Part shown: in pieces, positions 23,588 to 35,179 of the stretch | Layout: every line of letters starts with the position of its first letter | Position numbering within the stretch: the stretch's first letter is position 1 | Translations under genes and position numbers: made by a program | DNA from: Rosellinia necatrix | Lineage: Eukaryota; Ascomycota; Sordariomycetes; Xylariales; Xylariaceae | Assembly: GCA_021209875.1 (NCBI GenBank) | Contig: JAGYVD010000005.1 | Location: 3,696,001-3,760,000 of the forward strand | DNA: 64,000 nt | Direction: 5' to 3' | The notes under the pieces: model-generated | Database searches by the model: none | The model's input: only the letters and a program-made list of their open reading frames with translations | Told to the model about the DNA's origin: nothing

Positions 23588-26500
23588 CCTAATAGCTTAT
23601 GACCTTCCTTGCATGCAGGGCAATGCCCAGGGCCCATATGATACGGTCTATAGTTATCACTATACAATTATTCCTATGGCGCAACATTATTAATATGATA
23701 TAGGATTGGTGTCTTGAAGAATCGATCTTGGTGGGGTAGCAAGTAGATGATAGACTATAGAAATGGGACTGGTATTCAACGTCTTGATCGTCTACTAAGT
23801 GGCACAACACCGTGGCCTCGCGGCCCTTATAATATTGTCCTGGGTGGGCAACGACAGAAACCTGAGACCGCCGCCGTCGTCCACAATGATCTCTGAATAT
23901 GCCTAGCAATGCGTCTTGAGCGCAACCATGCGAATCGGCCCAAAATACATACCATGATGGAGTGCCATCAAAGCTAGGAGGTAAGAGCCACAGCTACGCT
24001 GCTGCAAACGACCATATCTGGGCGCTTGGTGGAAACTGCGGTAGTCGAGCCGAATGAGTTGGCATCAATGCGAGCAACTAGCTAGAATGTGAGGCGGAGT
24101 GGTGATAACACAATGCGTGAGTATCGTGCTTGATAATGGGGTGGAAGGTCATGCATCATCTGAATGCCCACTATTCGAGTAATCTTCTAGCGCAATTGGA
24201 ACATATAGAATGTTGTAACTGAAAAGCGACACTATCGACCCATGTGTAGAATGATGGTATATACGACTCCCCGTGAAATTTGTATTTAAAATGAAGAAAG
24301 GGGAAGGCAGTCACGTGGCTTCCGACTACAGCTCGCAGATGGGAACGTGTTCGAGGAAACAGGGTGAGATTTAGTAATGTAAGAAATTCTGCTACGCAGG
24401 ATATCATTCGGCCAGCGAATGGAGAGATAGCCGCCAGTAAATCATATGTCCCCCCGAGTAACTCCACGGTGACAAGGGATGCTGGAAACGCGGGGCAAAT
24501 AGAAGCGAATGAAGGCTGATATGTAAAACGCCTCATCCGCTGCCATAAGTTTACGTTTGAAGTAAGTAGCTGCGTATCGTCGTCGGATCGGTAAATAAAC
24601 CTATCCCGGTGCCGTGTAAATAGGGGGGACGTCCTAACTTAAGGGCGACCAAACGATTTTGCACCAGCACCGCGTCTATTGCTGGGCCTCACATTCTTGG
24701 CTTCTTCCTTTTACTATTCTTTCTTATTGATTTAAAATTGATAGGGCGTGACACCTACATAGTATAAGCAAGTGTTTATTAGTATACACCGTGAACGGCA
24801 AGAGTTGATATCGTCACCACTACCTTCTGTCTTGGATTGTCACTAGCCAGTCAACCATTCGTATGACATCTCAGGAATTCTTCATTGACAATTGATAACG
24901 GTCTTCCGCTTAAAGAAGTACCTTTTGCTATCCCGACGCCCCGAGAAAGACGTCGCTAACTACCTAACTCAACTAGCGACTAACAAAAACACAACTCTAA
25001 TCACGTCGTCTGTAGACCACATTGGATATCTAAGGGAAATCGTCTAAGAGAACTCCATCACAGCAAAAGTTAGCCTAGGTCCTGGCGCGAAGTATTAATA
25101 GAAAACAATTACGATAGAAAAGGGGAATTTCTTGGTGCAGGCGTTCCTAATTCCATAATTAACTAGACTAAAATGGAGCCCGTATTCTATTGATATAGAT
25201 TTCGGAAGGGGATCTACATGAGACTGCCCTATTCATCGGCTTCGCTGCTCTAGCATAAACGGGGCCATAAGCAAATGAATGATGGAAGAGTTTCAGGGCT
25301 GGCCCAATTATAGCCAATTACTTAAAGGATTCATTCCATACTGTATAGGGTATTACCTATCCCATGGAACCGGAGAAATGGAATGAATTGGTAGCCTTGG
25401 CATGGAACGGGAGGGCTATAAACAAGCCAGCGCAGGCTTTGATAGCGTTGATTCCCTCGACATAACTGGGTGGGCACTGACGTGGGATATCAGATGTAGT
25501 CCTGTAACTAGAGGGGATAGAAAGTAATGGAAGGAAAAGGTGGCCGCGGAGGTCGCAGGGCTCCCCGTTGGAGTGCAAGCCATTGTTGCGACCGGTGGGT
25601 TAGAGGCTTGGTTAAAGGCCAAAGTAACAAGGGCGAAGAGTTAAAGTTAATAAAGCCTTGCCTTTTGATATAAAAAGGTGCCCTTTCCGCTATCTGAAGA
25701 CTTCGCAGCGAATGTGGTATAAGGGCTCTATTTTCAGATGCTAGAACCTCCAGCCCTGGAGACTTCTACGCCAACATTTCAATATTTGTTTGCAAAATAC
25801 GCCACAACCACGAGACTCATTGATTCAACCAATCCATACAAGTTAGATCCATATTCCTTTACCGAGAGATGATGGCAATGTTGTGTTCCCAGGTTGTGTT
25901 GTGGGGGATGGCCTTGCGATTCCTCTGGCTAATTACCGAAGCCGAGAGAAATTCAAAGATAAATCGTGATTCTGACTAGGTGGGAAGCTTATAGCTAAGT
26001 GAACGATAGTTGAATGACTAGCTTGTGTATTGTGCAAGATGATTATTAGGGTGCGGTGATGTGAATCTTCTCCTTGTGTTGAATTTCAAACATATTTATT
26101 TATAATCATCTTATGCCCGGTGAAGGCTGCCTAGCCGTAATTATCGCCCGACCCATCCGCAAGCAAATGGATCGGATTTCTCGTCTACTGGTGAAAACTG
26201 GAGACACGGAGAGATTCCAATGCGTTAGCTAGAAGAGTGGTAATAGGAGATGATCATTATTATGATTACATATTAGGAAGTGAGCATTTGCTGGTCTGTA
26301 TCATTTAATCTTGAAAGAGCATACGGTGTTAATCACAAGCATCTAAACACTGTATCATCGCATTAAGTGATTATATATACATGTAATTATGTATGTATAT
26401 AACTACATATCTAACTAGCTAATTTCAAATAGGACTAGACAGTGTAGGAGGAACGCTGTACGTCATTGGGTAATCGTAGATTGACTCAGATAGAAGCTGG

Positions 26501-27142
26501 ATGAAGAAAAAGACATGCTTCTTCTGATTTCAGGTTATGTCACCCCAATGACAACATCTCATTACCTATCCCCGCGCGGCTCGGAAGCAGCTTAAGGAAA
26601 TCCTCTGAGTAAATGCCGCTTCTGGCTCTCACCAAAGGTAATCCGTCCAACCACCGCTCCATCTGGGCCGATAGAGCTACCTATCGGATTCACGTGCGTA
26701 CCCCATCACGAGGTAGGCGCATGGCTGCGATTTTACTTTCGACAATGATTGTGCGGGAAGTAAGGCGTCGCAACCCGATGCTTGCTACGTCCATCCTGCT
26801 CTCTATTAGTAGTATGACGCGTTATCGGTTCCGGTCTTACCTTGGATTGATGCAGTCGTTCTCAGCTTGAGGAAGGCATCTCTCGATTCTACACTTCCTA
26901 TCCTATAGCCAGTATCTAGACTGGTCAGGATTTGGACGCGGAAAGGTCTACTGGGTGGCCATGACGGTAGTTCTATGTTCAGATACTCTCAGCTCAAGAT
27001 TATTCCGGAGAACAGTAAATGGAAGACAGTATCCAGCTCAACATTCTTCAGGCTTCTTTTTACTTTCCCTGCTAGTCAGGATAACTACCTAATGTGAATA
27101 ACCTAACCTCGAGTTCAAACCGCTTGGCGATCCCCACTCAGG

Positions 27143-28255
27143 ATGCTGCGATTGCCACCAACCACCATTTCCTTGACTATGACGGAGGTGAAGGAGTTTG
27201 AGCGACGGCGTCGATTTAAAAACTACCTTGCGAAAGAGGATGCTTCCGCGCAACTTCCGATCCAACTAAAAGCCCAGTACCCTGTGCACGATAGTCAAGA
27301 CTTAGAGCATCATGGACACGAGCAAATACAACGAACAATTACCCCCAAACCTTTCAAAGTGACGGGACCCGGTGACGAGTCCAAGCCGCCCCCCGGCTCC
27401 CCCCACTGGCCGCCAAGGACTAGGGAGTACGTGGGAAGTGTGAATCCTAACGAATCAAGCTCCTCGCAGAGCCAGGCATCGACCTCTCCGGTCGGATTGC
27501 ACTTCACTGCCGATGTTGGCCTACCAATTACGCTCCCTCCGCCATTCTCACTGGAGAGGCGTGTGGTGTCTGATGTACGATCTCTTCCATCGGTGCGTTT
27601 GCGCTAAGCCTCACAGGTTACGTGATTCTGATGAGGGTGGTTGAATAGGGACATGCGGGCATCCAAACAGAGGCATCACGTGAGACCATCACGCAAGAGT
27701 TGTTAGTGACGCCGACCAGAGGGCCACCCTCAGGGGGGTCGGCCGAGTCTACTCCAGATGAACCCTCCCGAGTTAGTTGAGACTCATTTTCTACTTAGCA
27801 TGGACGTAACTGAGCTTCCACAGTCCGGTAGTGCGGGAGCACGGATCCTCGGTTCCGCCGCGAGATTCGTTGGCTCTATCGTTCGCTTCCCTCGGCATGG
27901 TTCTCCGACACCATCTCCACGAAGAACGGGTGCAGCGTTTACTCCGCGGCGGAGAAGAGACGAGTCTGGCGGTGCTATCAACCGGCACGAATTCAGAGTC
28001 TATGATGACTCTCTCCCGACTTCGCTGCAGCCGCAGACGCCGTTAAATCTACCCGAAGCGCGCCACCAGAGTCGTTTGCACGGGTTCCACACGGTCCCTG
28101 CGCGGCCTCTGGTGGCAAGACGACCAATCCAACGTTTCGCTGCAAGTCAATCCGGACTCCAAGACGGCGACGAGCCATTGGTTTCAACGACGCCCGACCT
28201 CCAAAGATTTCACAGTGGTGCAGAGAACTCAGATGATGCGGTGGCTCCAGAATAA
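27143..28255 (+). CDS. Unrecognised Pro/Ser-rich protein, probable one-base frameshift
   Basis: A first exon (27143-27592; start may instead be the Met at 27179) ends at a GT donor. After a 56-nt intron with a TAG acceptor, exon 2 starts at 27649 with GHAGIQTEASRETITQELL. That frame stops at 27780, but an overlapping frame opens before the stop and runs to 28255 with similar character (ELVETHFLLSMDVTELP, GSAARFVGSIVRFP, HEFRVYDDSLPTS, NLPEARHQSRLHG). Dropping one C of the CCC at 27763-27765 joins them as DEPPELVETHF and gives 351 residues. No domain was recognised; the protein is rich in Pro, Ser and Arg, probably largely disordered. The coding call rests on frame length, a consistent intron, and motif-like segments, so it is less certain than the neighbours. 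It may be an expressed gene with a consensus error or a young pseudogene. Confidence 0.6.
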
Positions 28256-28497
28256 CGGTTCTTGGGTGTGCAGGAAAGTTCCCTGGGCTTTATATACAGT
28301 ATACCAAGGGCTGACGATGAACCGGCAGCCTTTTGCAGCCGCGAATGCTAAGTGTCGTAGCTGGTGGACGGTGTTTGCATTAACAAATAAAATACTTTGG
28401 CTGGGGTTAATGTGTTTCGGCGATTGTTGCGAGTATCGATTTGTGGTGGATGCGAACTTATTTTATAGCGAACCTATCTAGGGTAGCTACGCGTAGG

Positions 28498-28532
28498 GTA
28501 CCTAGGTAGGTAGGTAGGTACCTAGGTAGGTA
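28498..28532. repeat. TAGG/CCTA palindromic cluster
   Basis: Tandem TAGG units interrupted by two self-complementary TACCTAGGTA cores. Confidence 0.85.
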
Positions 28533-31059
28533 TACTACACTAGTAGGCCGTCATTATCAATGCAATACTTCATAGTTGATTGGTTGGCGGTTACTTTAGA
28601 CAGTCTCGGCCGTCGGACAAAAGCTGCGCCGAAAACGACCAAATATGCGCCGTGATAACGACGGGGAAGTCAGTGTTTATAGCATTTGCCTCGCTCTTTT
28701 TCAGATGTCTAATGTGGATGATGGAGGCTTGATGCTATGGCAACCATGGTAATTCCCGTAATTGAAAGGATTCCGGTATTCCCATTCTATTTCAAGCGAA
28801 GCGAGGTTGCCGTGCCATTACGCCCCCATCGCCGTCTCCTGCCATCCGGAAGTGGTCCTACTAGCCACAAAGCCCCAACAACCTCGGGATTCCCGGTCAG
28901 ACCCGCCCCACGATAGGTTTTGCCGTACTGAATATTTCACCTGGGCTATGCCGCTTTTAGCCTGGTCCGAGCCAGAGAAAGACCCATTTTCCCACAGTTC
29001 AAAATGAACTAACAGGTATAAGTTTCAATAGTTACACGTATTAGTTACCGTAAATGCACCGAATTCAAGCTTGGACTCAAAACTTCAGCCGTTCAAATAG
29101 CCCTAACACGGCAGAGCATTAAACCTTTAACGTATCGATCTGCTGCGCTTTTCGTACAAAGGTATCTGCAGTGTTTATTGACCTCGTTGAAACTATTTCA
29201 AAGCCAGGAACTAGTTATGAAGGCCTTGAGACACTTCAGGAATGACCCAGACCTCTCTGCCTGTGTTATTATTGACCTACCGCAAGGCTTTTTCGGTCTT
29301 CATTTCTGGTAGGCAGACCTTCTCGAGCCAGAAATACGCTATTCGATAAGCAGTTGACCTGTTAGTGGTTACTTCATATTCCCAGCCCGAACAATCCTCT
29401 ATAAACCCTTGCCCTCAAAGACTATCGCCCTTAAATGGATGACTGCCGGCATTAGATAATGGTCATCCGCTGGAATTCACACAGACTGAACGATTTCCCA
29501 GCAGTATGGGCTACGGCCAGCGTTTTCAGGGTTATTAATCAGTCAGTTATCTAGCTTTCTGCCTCAACATCAAAAAGACGGTCAATTTCATGAGATTGTT
29601 CACGCGAAAGACCCCCGTGAAGTCGATCGGAGAGCGTTGAAGCAGCTACCTAATCCATGTAGGTTAGCTGCAGCCTTTTGCGATTGGCTGCAATTGCAGC
29701 AGTAATTTCCCTGTTCGACGGTTATTTTGGTAGCACAATTGGTGTATTGGTGTTCAGTGCCTTTCTCCACGGTTAAAATCCAACCGTTTTGAGGACCGTT
29801 TCCCTCTACATAAATAATCCTTAGTGTAGCTGCTCAGTCACCTGACTGAAGACAGGGTGAGCCAGGCCTGAGCAAAAGCGGCGAGTACGCTAAGCCCAAT
29901 TCGTTTGCCGGCTCACAAAGCGGTAAAACCTGGACCCATAGTTTTTCCGAATTTTCCGAATTTTCCGATCTCGGTCCCGTCCAACACAAGTAGGTAGGCA
30001 GGTAACTAGGTATCCGGGGCACCTGGGTGCTCAGGCAGTGTGGGTGGAGGTTTATATGTAGGACTAACAGAGATAGTCAGCGGTTCCTCGATAAGGCTAG
30101 TTGATGACGAAATTGTGTTGACCGGAGAATGGAGCCTGGTGAAGCAAGAAATGATCTTTAGCGTAGCTCGGGTTCTTCCGGTCCGAACACCACAGCCAAT
30201 CATATGCGCTTCTCACCAGCCTGTCTTGGCCTCATATTTGCCAAGGCGAAGGGGTTGGGGCCGTCCTGACTTGCCTGACTCCTTGCATAAAAAGTAGGCG
30301 GAAGGTCACACAGCCTCTGAGCCAATCATACCTTTGAATGGCTAGTGATCCCATTGGTTGTAGGTGATTGCCGGATTGTATGCTCTGCATAACCCTTCTG
30401 TTGCATTTAATTCGTTCGATTTGGTCAGTGGATCCAGGTAGGTGCTTTTGGGGTCGTCGCGAGGCCATCTATGATCTCCCCCACAACCCGTGTTTATGAG
30501 TTAGTATGGTGGTTGATATGTATGTATGCAGTCATGAGACAAATGGTGTGGGGGAGGACTAACACCCATGAATGTTTTAAGACATCCTATCGAGGAAACA
30601 CCGGTAAGGAATTTTACTACATATATGTATGTATATAGGTATGCACGTATGCATGTATGCATGTAGTGTATGCATGTATTCATAATTATCTCTTCGGACA
30701 TTTTATCAACTGCAGTTAGTGCAGGTACATATCGATTTCTGTTGGTACTGGTCTCAGACCTCTTTCAGCTTACAGAGCTACTAGGCTTCTTTTGGAAAGG
30801 CATTTGGAGAGGGTTCCAATTATTTGATATAAATACCCCATGGGGCTCTGCGAGTCAAGTACAGTGCCTGCATGACTTCCGCGTGCGCTAACCACCTTCG
30901 CACACACTGTACTTCTGGACTTCTGTCCCGTGCTGTGTGTGTGGCCTGTCCGCCTTTGGTGCCTTCTTCTCATACAGGCGATCCTAGTCGTCCCTTCTTT
31001 TGCGCGTCCCATATGCACATGCGAAGCTCCTACGGCTGCTTGCTTTACCTGCTCGACTT

Positions 31060-31600
31060 GCGCCTCTCTCTCTCTCTCTGCATTCTCCCATTTCTCACAC
31101 CAATATGCCCCCATCCCATCCACATCCAACCAAACCTGTCCACCCATAATCCCATCCCATCCCATCCTCGTCTTTATTATTCACCTACTCCCACACACCT
31201 TTCACCATCTCTCTCTTATCCCCCCATCCTACTTATGCTTCCCTCCTACCTAGCTTCTACTCTTCACTTACACACACCATCTCTTATGCCCACTCGTCTA
31301 CCAACTTCCACCCACCTCCACGATCAACCATAGGTAACCTGCCTTCCAGCAGTTAGCCTTCCTCGCTATTATCCGCCGTCATCGAGGCAGATCCCACGAT
31401 AACCCCTACTCGTTTCTGCCAGATTCGTTGCTCCTGCATATTCTCCCTCAATATCAATCCTCTAGCTACCGCCCTCATTAACGTCGATCAGCACGATTGA
31501 CATACTCCCTTCACAGCATCATCCCCATCACCCACATAACTCTCGAACATCTAACATAGTTGTTGATATCTCACCTGAAATCTAGCGCTAACAGACCACA
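31060..31600 (+). promoter_or_regulatory. Pyrimidine-rich promoter/5' leader of the 31601 gene
   Basis: About 270 bp (31060-31330) is almost purine-free on the + strand, beginning with an uninterrupted (TC)n run and continuing as CCCATCCCATCC-type sequence, followed by a 270-bp C/T-biased leader up to the ATG. CT-rich tracts upstream of start sites are a common feature of filamentous-fungal promoters; transcription start sites cannot be placed from sequence. Confidence 0.55.
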
Positions 31601-32548
31601 ATGCCTTTCTTCGAACGCACGTCTTCTCCGGTCCTCACAATGACCCCAAGTGCACCCCAGGGGGCGTTTGCCATACCTTCCTTTTCGCACCAGTCCTCTC
31701 CACTCAGCCGTGTTCATTCCTTAGGGCTTTCGTCCCATTCGTCCCAAGTTCCTGGTGCCTCGTTAACGGCAGGCCGTAAACGGTCCAGAGACGAGGCTGG
31801 CGTCAACCTTGATGTCGAGGAAGCTAAGCTCCAGACAATTGAACCTATCAAGGAGCCAGAGGACGAGTGGGTTTATGGCGAGGGTATGGTCCTTATCAAG
31901 TCGTCCTCGTCGTACGTTGCAAGCGCCGGGAGTCAATCTGGTACCTGGCTCGAGGAAAAGATTGCCGCAGACGAGAAGCGCAAGAATGAAGAGGCCAGGG
32001 CGTTCAATCAACAAGCACGGCCATCCCTTCGTAGTCATAAATCCCAGCGTCTAGACATGAACATAGCATCCCTGCCCAGCACTGAGGCCCAGACAAGACG
32101 GGTCAGCCCTGCTCGCGACATCGACTCTGCGGCGCCCACTCCCGGACTCTCTGCCGACGTTGCCAGTCAACCCATTGTCGACAATTTCACACTTCACCTC
32201 GGTATAGGGTGGAGCCGCATCAGCGAAGACGAAGATATTCAGGCTGCAGCTCGTGGTTGGGCTCGCTATATCGAAAACCATTTCCCTATAACTAAGGCCC
32301 GGATCCAATTGAAAAGCAACGGCCTACAGTCTTATCTTGTCGAAGCTTCCGAAGGCTTTTTCCTATTTGCTGAGGACCTGCACCGAGGCCAGCTGGTTAG
32401 TAGGGATGTTCACCAAACCCTTGCGAATCTGAAATCAACACCTCCAGTCTTTGAGGGCCTTGACACAATGGTGGCAGCAGAATCCCCACGACCTATTGAC
32501 GCTTATACATCTCACACAACGGCGACGATCGAAATGGACATGAGCTAG
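31601..32548 (+). CDS. Conserved hypothetical fungal protein, single exon
   Basis: One uninterrupted frame of 315 residues starting MPFFERTSSPV. The N-terminal half is Ser/Pro-rich with a basic patch GRKRSRDEA (about 58-66) that could serve as a nuclear localisation signal. A conserved-looking core follows: EPEDEWVYGEGMVLIK (about 84-100), SQSGTWLEEK (113-122), and in the C-terminal third NFTLHLGIGWSRIS, AARGWARYIENHFPI and GLQSYLVEASEGFFLFAEDL. These motifs recall an uncharacterised family in Sordariomycetes, from memory only. There is no signal peptide or membrane segment. The function is unknown; a nuclear role is a guess from the basic patch. It has its own long pyrimidine-rich leader and no close neighbours. 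Confidence 0.85.
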   Translation: MPFFERTSSPVLTMTPSAPQGAFAIPSFSHQSSPLSRVHSLGLSSHSSQVPGASLTAGRKRSRDEAGVNLDVEEAKLQTIEPIKEPEDEWVYGEGMVLIKSSSSYVASAGSQSGTWLEEKIAADEKRKNEEARAFNQQARPSLRSHKSQRLDMNIASLPSTEAQTRRVSPARDIDSAAPTPGLSADVASQPIVDNFTLHLGIGWSRISEDEDIQAAARGWARYIENHFPITKARIQLKSNGLQSYLVEASEGFFLFAEDLHRGQLVSRDVHQTLANLKSTPPVFEGLDTMVAAESPRPIDAYTSHTTATIEMDMS

Positions 32549-34039
32549 CTGGGTGGCATAGAGTTGGCTTCAGGCGTGGCTAGGCGAGGTTGTGGTGACG
32601 TCGTTCTGGGGGGTACTTGGCGGTGCATCTCGGTCGGCATCGGATTTTCGACATTTTTTTCTCATCAATTGTCTTTTACAATACTTTTTATCCCAGGCGG
32701 GAATCGGGGCAATCAAAACGGGTCGGGGAACCTCGGGGTAATCATCGGAACCAGGGGCTTCGCTTGTACGATAGTGGTAATCGATCCTAGTGACATGAAT
32801 TTTGTTGTCGTTGCCAACATACTTGTGCTCAAGATACTTTCTGGCCGATGTTAAATCAGCTGGACATAGATGGCTTTTATGTTCGTGACGGTTCGAAAAA
32901 TAGGTAGGTTGGGCAACAATTGGGTTGGTTACGTTATGGGTCGTGCAGTCAACACGGTGAATGGTCCCCGCCACTTAGGCAAGGCGCTACCAACTTGCGG
33001 TATGACCAGATTGCACCATATCCAATGGTTCTGGTCCGAGAACACGCCTTGGTTTTACAGGACTGATAGGCCACTATTGGTTACCTCGATTGTTAATAAC
33101 TAGTCAGGAATTTTCTGTTCCCATCATCAGACCGAACGGCTATTCCACTACCTACCTACTATCGGCGAAGGTAGACGTCGAGGCGCGCCCAGCGTTATCG
33201 TAGCTATTTATTTTAGATCGCCGATAGAGAGGCTTGAGCTAAGATCACAGACTTGATAGGCTAACTACAAACGTACCTTGGATTTTCCGTGCGCTGACGC
33301 TTGCGTTTCAATATACCCTCCCCGAATTGTTTCGAGGCGGTAGGAAGATACCTGGCACAGCTGGGCAGCTAGGTGGTCTTTATATACCATATCCAATAGA
33401 CACGGACTCCAGAGTCGTTGTATCGCATCAATCCAGGTGGGGGAAGATGCTGACGCGCAATTGTTAGCTCCCCTAAGCTGGTTGGATGAGCGCATCAAGT
33501 AGATTGCGTTTACATATGCAGATTATGAATGGCGTAGATTCAACGGCATATTTTGAATCATGAGATGAGATAGCGGTAAACAACTCTTTCCTAGTTGGCT
33601 CTTCCGCCTACTCGATTTTACTGTGCTTCTGCACTTTTGAATTCCGATCTGCTGTCACACTTCTGGTTGCCAAGCGTGTCTGTGGTTTCTTTTGTGCGAA
33701 AACACGTCGTTTTGGGGCATTCCTGATGAGATCGCGACATCTACGCGTCTACGTGTGCCTGTGGGACCTGCCACAATTCGATCCTAGGGCCGAAGATTTC
33801 GGCTATCGAGCTTGAATCCCCTGCTGAAAGAAGCTTGTGGCGAAGGCGGAACATAGCCTCGCTTCACTCTTGGTTACTGGCCCTGTCGTGCAACATTCAG
33901 CTGGAAATACGAGCTTGAACCTGATAAGGTCTCCGTCCACCTCCGCACGCATACGCTTTTTGTTTTGTCCTTTATCACACTTATTCGTCAGGAGTAAGTA
34001 TTCTGACCTTACCTTGTCCCTCGCTCTCGATATACTACC

Positions 34040-34400
34040 TATTACCGTGGTAGGTACCTACCTGGTAAGGTACTTTCACTGCCTACCTACCTAATACCTA
34101 AGGTATCCAGTAGATACTTGAGTGTCTCCTGCGTCGCCCGTGGGTTTGCCTCAATGAGGGCACATGGGTAGGTAGCGCTACGGCAAGCCTACCTAGGTAC
34201 TGTTATCTGTACCTGGGTGGGTAGTAGAGCGCTAGTGAGGTACTAGGCAGGTACCTGTTTACCCAAGGCATTTTCTAAACATGTGCATGGGCAGGCACGT
34301 GTAGACTGGTTGAGGGCCGCCTTAGGTATCTAGTAGTAGTTATCTATATAAGCATCTACCGAGGTATAGGTACCTACCTCCTACCTTCGAGGTAGCCACC
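34040..34400. repeat. Dense TAGG/CCTA motif region
   Basis: At least ten short clusters of GGTACCTACC, ACCTAGGTAC and related permutations within 360 bp, the densest such region in the window. Confidence 0.75.
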
Positions 34401-34923
34401 TGGTCGGTGATAGGAATTGAACCTGGGAGGGGATGTTCAGTTGCCACTCAACGATATCCAATAACTACGGTACATGGGTGCCTTAGTATTTTCTTAAGTA
34501 CTGACTCAAAGCCCACACCCGCCGACTCCCAAACAGAGCTGCCCCTCTCACGCTGCTCGACCGCGCTTGCCCGCTCATCATCGGCTTGGTGTTGGAACAC
34601 AGAACACTACTAGAGGAACAGACAGGGGTGACGGTCCTCGCCATCCACACACAACCTGCATTCTACACGCTGGTCGTGCACGCGACGGTGTTGACACCGC
34701 ACAACGTCGCTCTCTCCCGCCTTCCGCCTCCCGCCTCCCGCCTCCGCCTCCATTAGACTACATAGCCAGTCTTCCGTCTCCAGTCTTCAGTCTCCGTTCT
34801 CCACCCTCACCCTCTTTGACGAGCAATCAACGCTGTATGCACGACTCGGTACGGCCGAGACCTTTGCCAATCCCCAACGCTCGCTCCTGGTCTATCCAAC
34901 CCGGACAATCTGCACAGTACTTT

Positions 34924-35043
34924 GTGGGATCATAGCACTTTTGGAATCACGGCACTTGGGAATCATAGCATAGCACAGCACTTTGGGATCACAGCACTTT
35001 GGAATCATAGTACTTTGGGATCGCAACAACCTGGGATCATAGG
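34924..35043 (+). repeat. Degenerate tandem repeat, about 7 copies of a 16-17-bp unit
   Basis: The unit GGGATCATAGCACTTT recurs about seven times with substitutions and small indels. It ends about 137 bp upstream of the BTB gene start codon. Confidence 0.85.
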
Positions 35044-35128
35044 CTCCTCCCCCCTCCCGACTCCCCTCTCTATCCTCTCGCCCTCTCCGACAGCATCGCA
35101 TCACCTTTAACAATCGACATCATAACAC

Positions 35129-35166
35129 AACTTACTTACTTACTTACCTACTTACCTACTTACTTA
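35129..35166 (+). repeat. (ACTT/ACCT)n microsatellite in BTB gene leader
   Basis: About nine tetranucleotide units, ending 14 bp before the start codon of the BTB gene. Confidence 0.88.
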
Positions 35167-35179
35167 ATACTCCGTATTC

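Larger units (their letters stand above)
20673..27142. other. Gene-poor 6.5-kb interval
   Basis: No gene is supported. The first 650 bp is GC-rich upstream sequence of the kinase gene. From about 21,300 the DNA becomes more AT-rich, with many TAGG/CCTA clusters (21340-21360, 21795-21860, 22165-22290, 22355-22460) and two A homopolymers. Open frames of 60-120 codons occur on both strands (for example 24536-24171 minus, 26613-26870 plus) but show no family resemblance, and their composition is no different from flanking DNA. It may hold old mobile-element remains too decayed to read by eye. Confidence 0.5.
28256..31600. other. Intergenic 3.3 kb
   Basis: No gene is supported. Contents: a TAGG/CCTA cluster (28498-28532), a smaller one at 29990-30012, an ATGT-rich stretch (30618-30675), and a pyrimidine-rich promoter/leader for the 31601 gene. 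Short open frames show no family resemblance. Confidence 0.55.
32549..35179. other. Intergenic 2.6 kb
   Basis: No gene is supported. It holds dense TAGG/CCTA clusters (about 34040-34400), a tRNA-like degenerate stretch, a CCTCCCG-rich tract (34710-34755), a seven-fold degenerate 16-17-bp tandem repeat, and an ACTT/ACCT run (35129-35166) directly before the BTB gene start. Confidence 0.55.

Noticed and set aside
23589..23909. 106-codon open frame on minus strand next to A(17)
   Set aside because: Checked as a possible retroelement remnant; no reverse-transcriptase or nuclease motif.
26613..26870. 85-codon open frame on + strand
   Set aside because: No family resemblance, no upstream exon, composition like flanking non-coding DNA.
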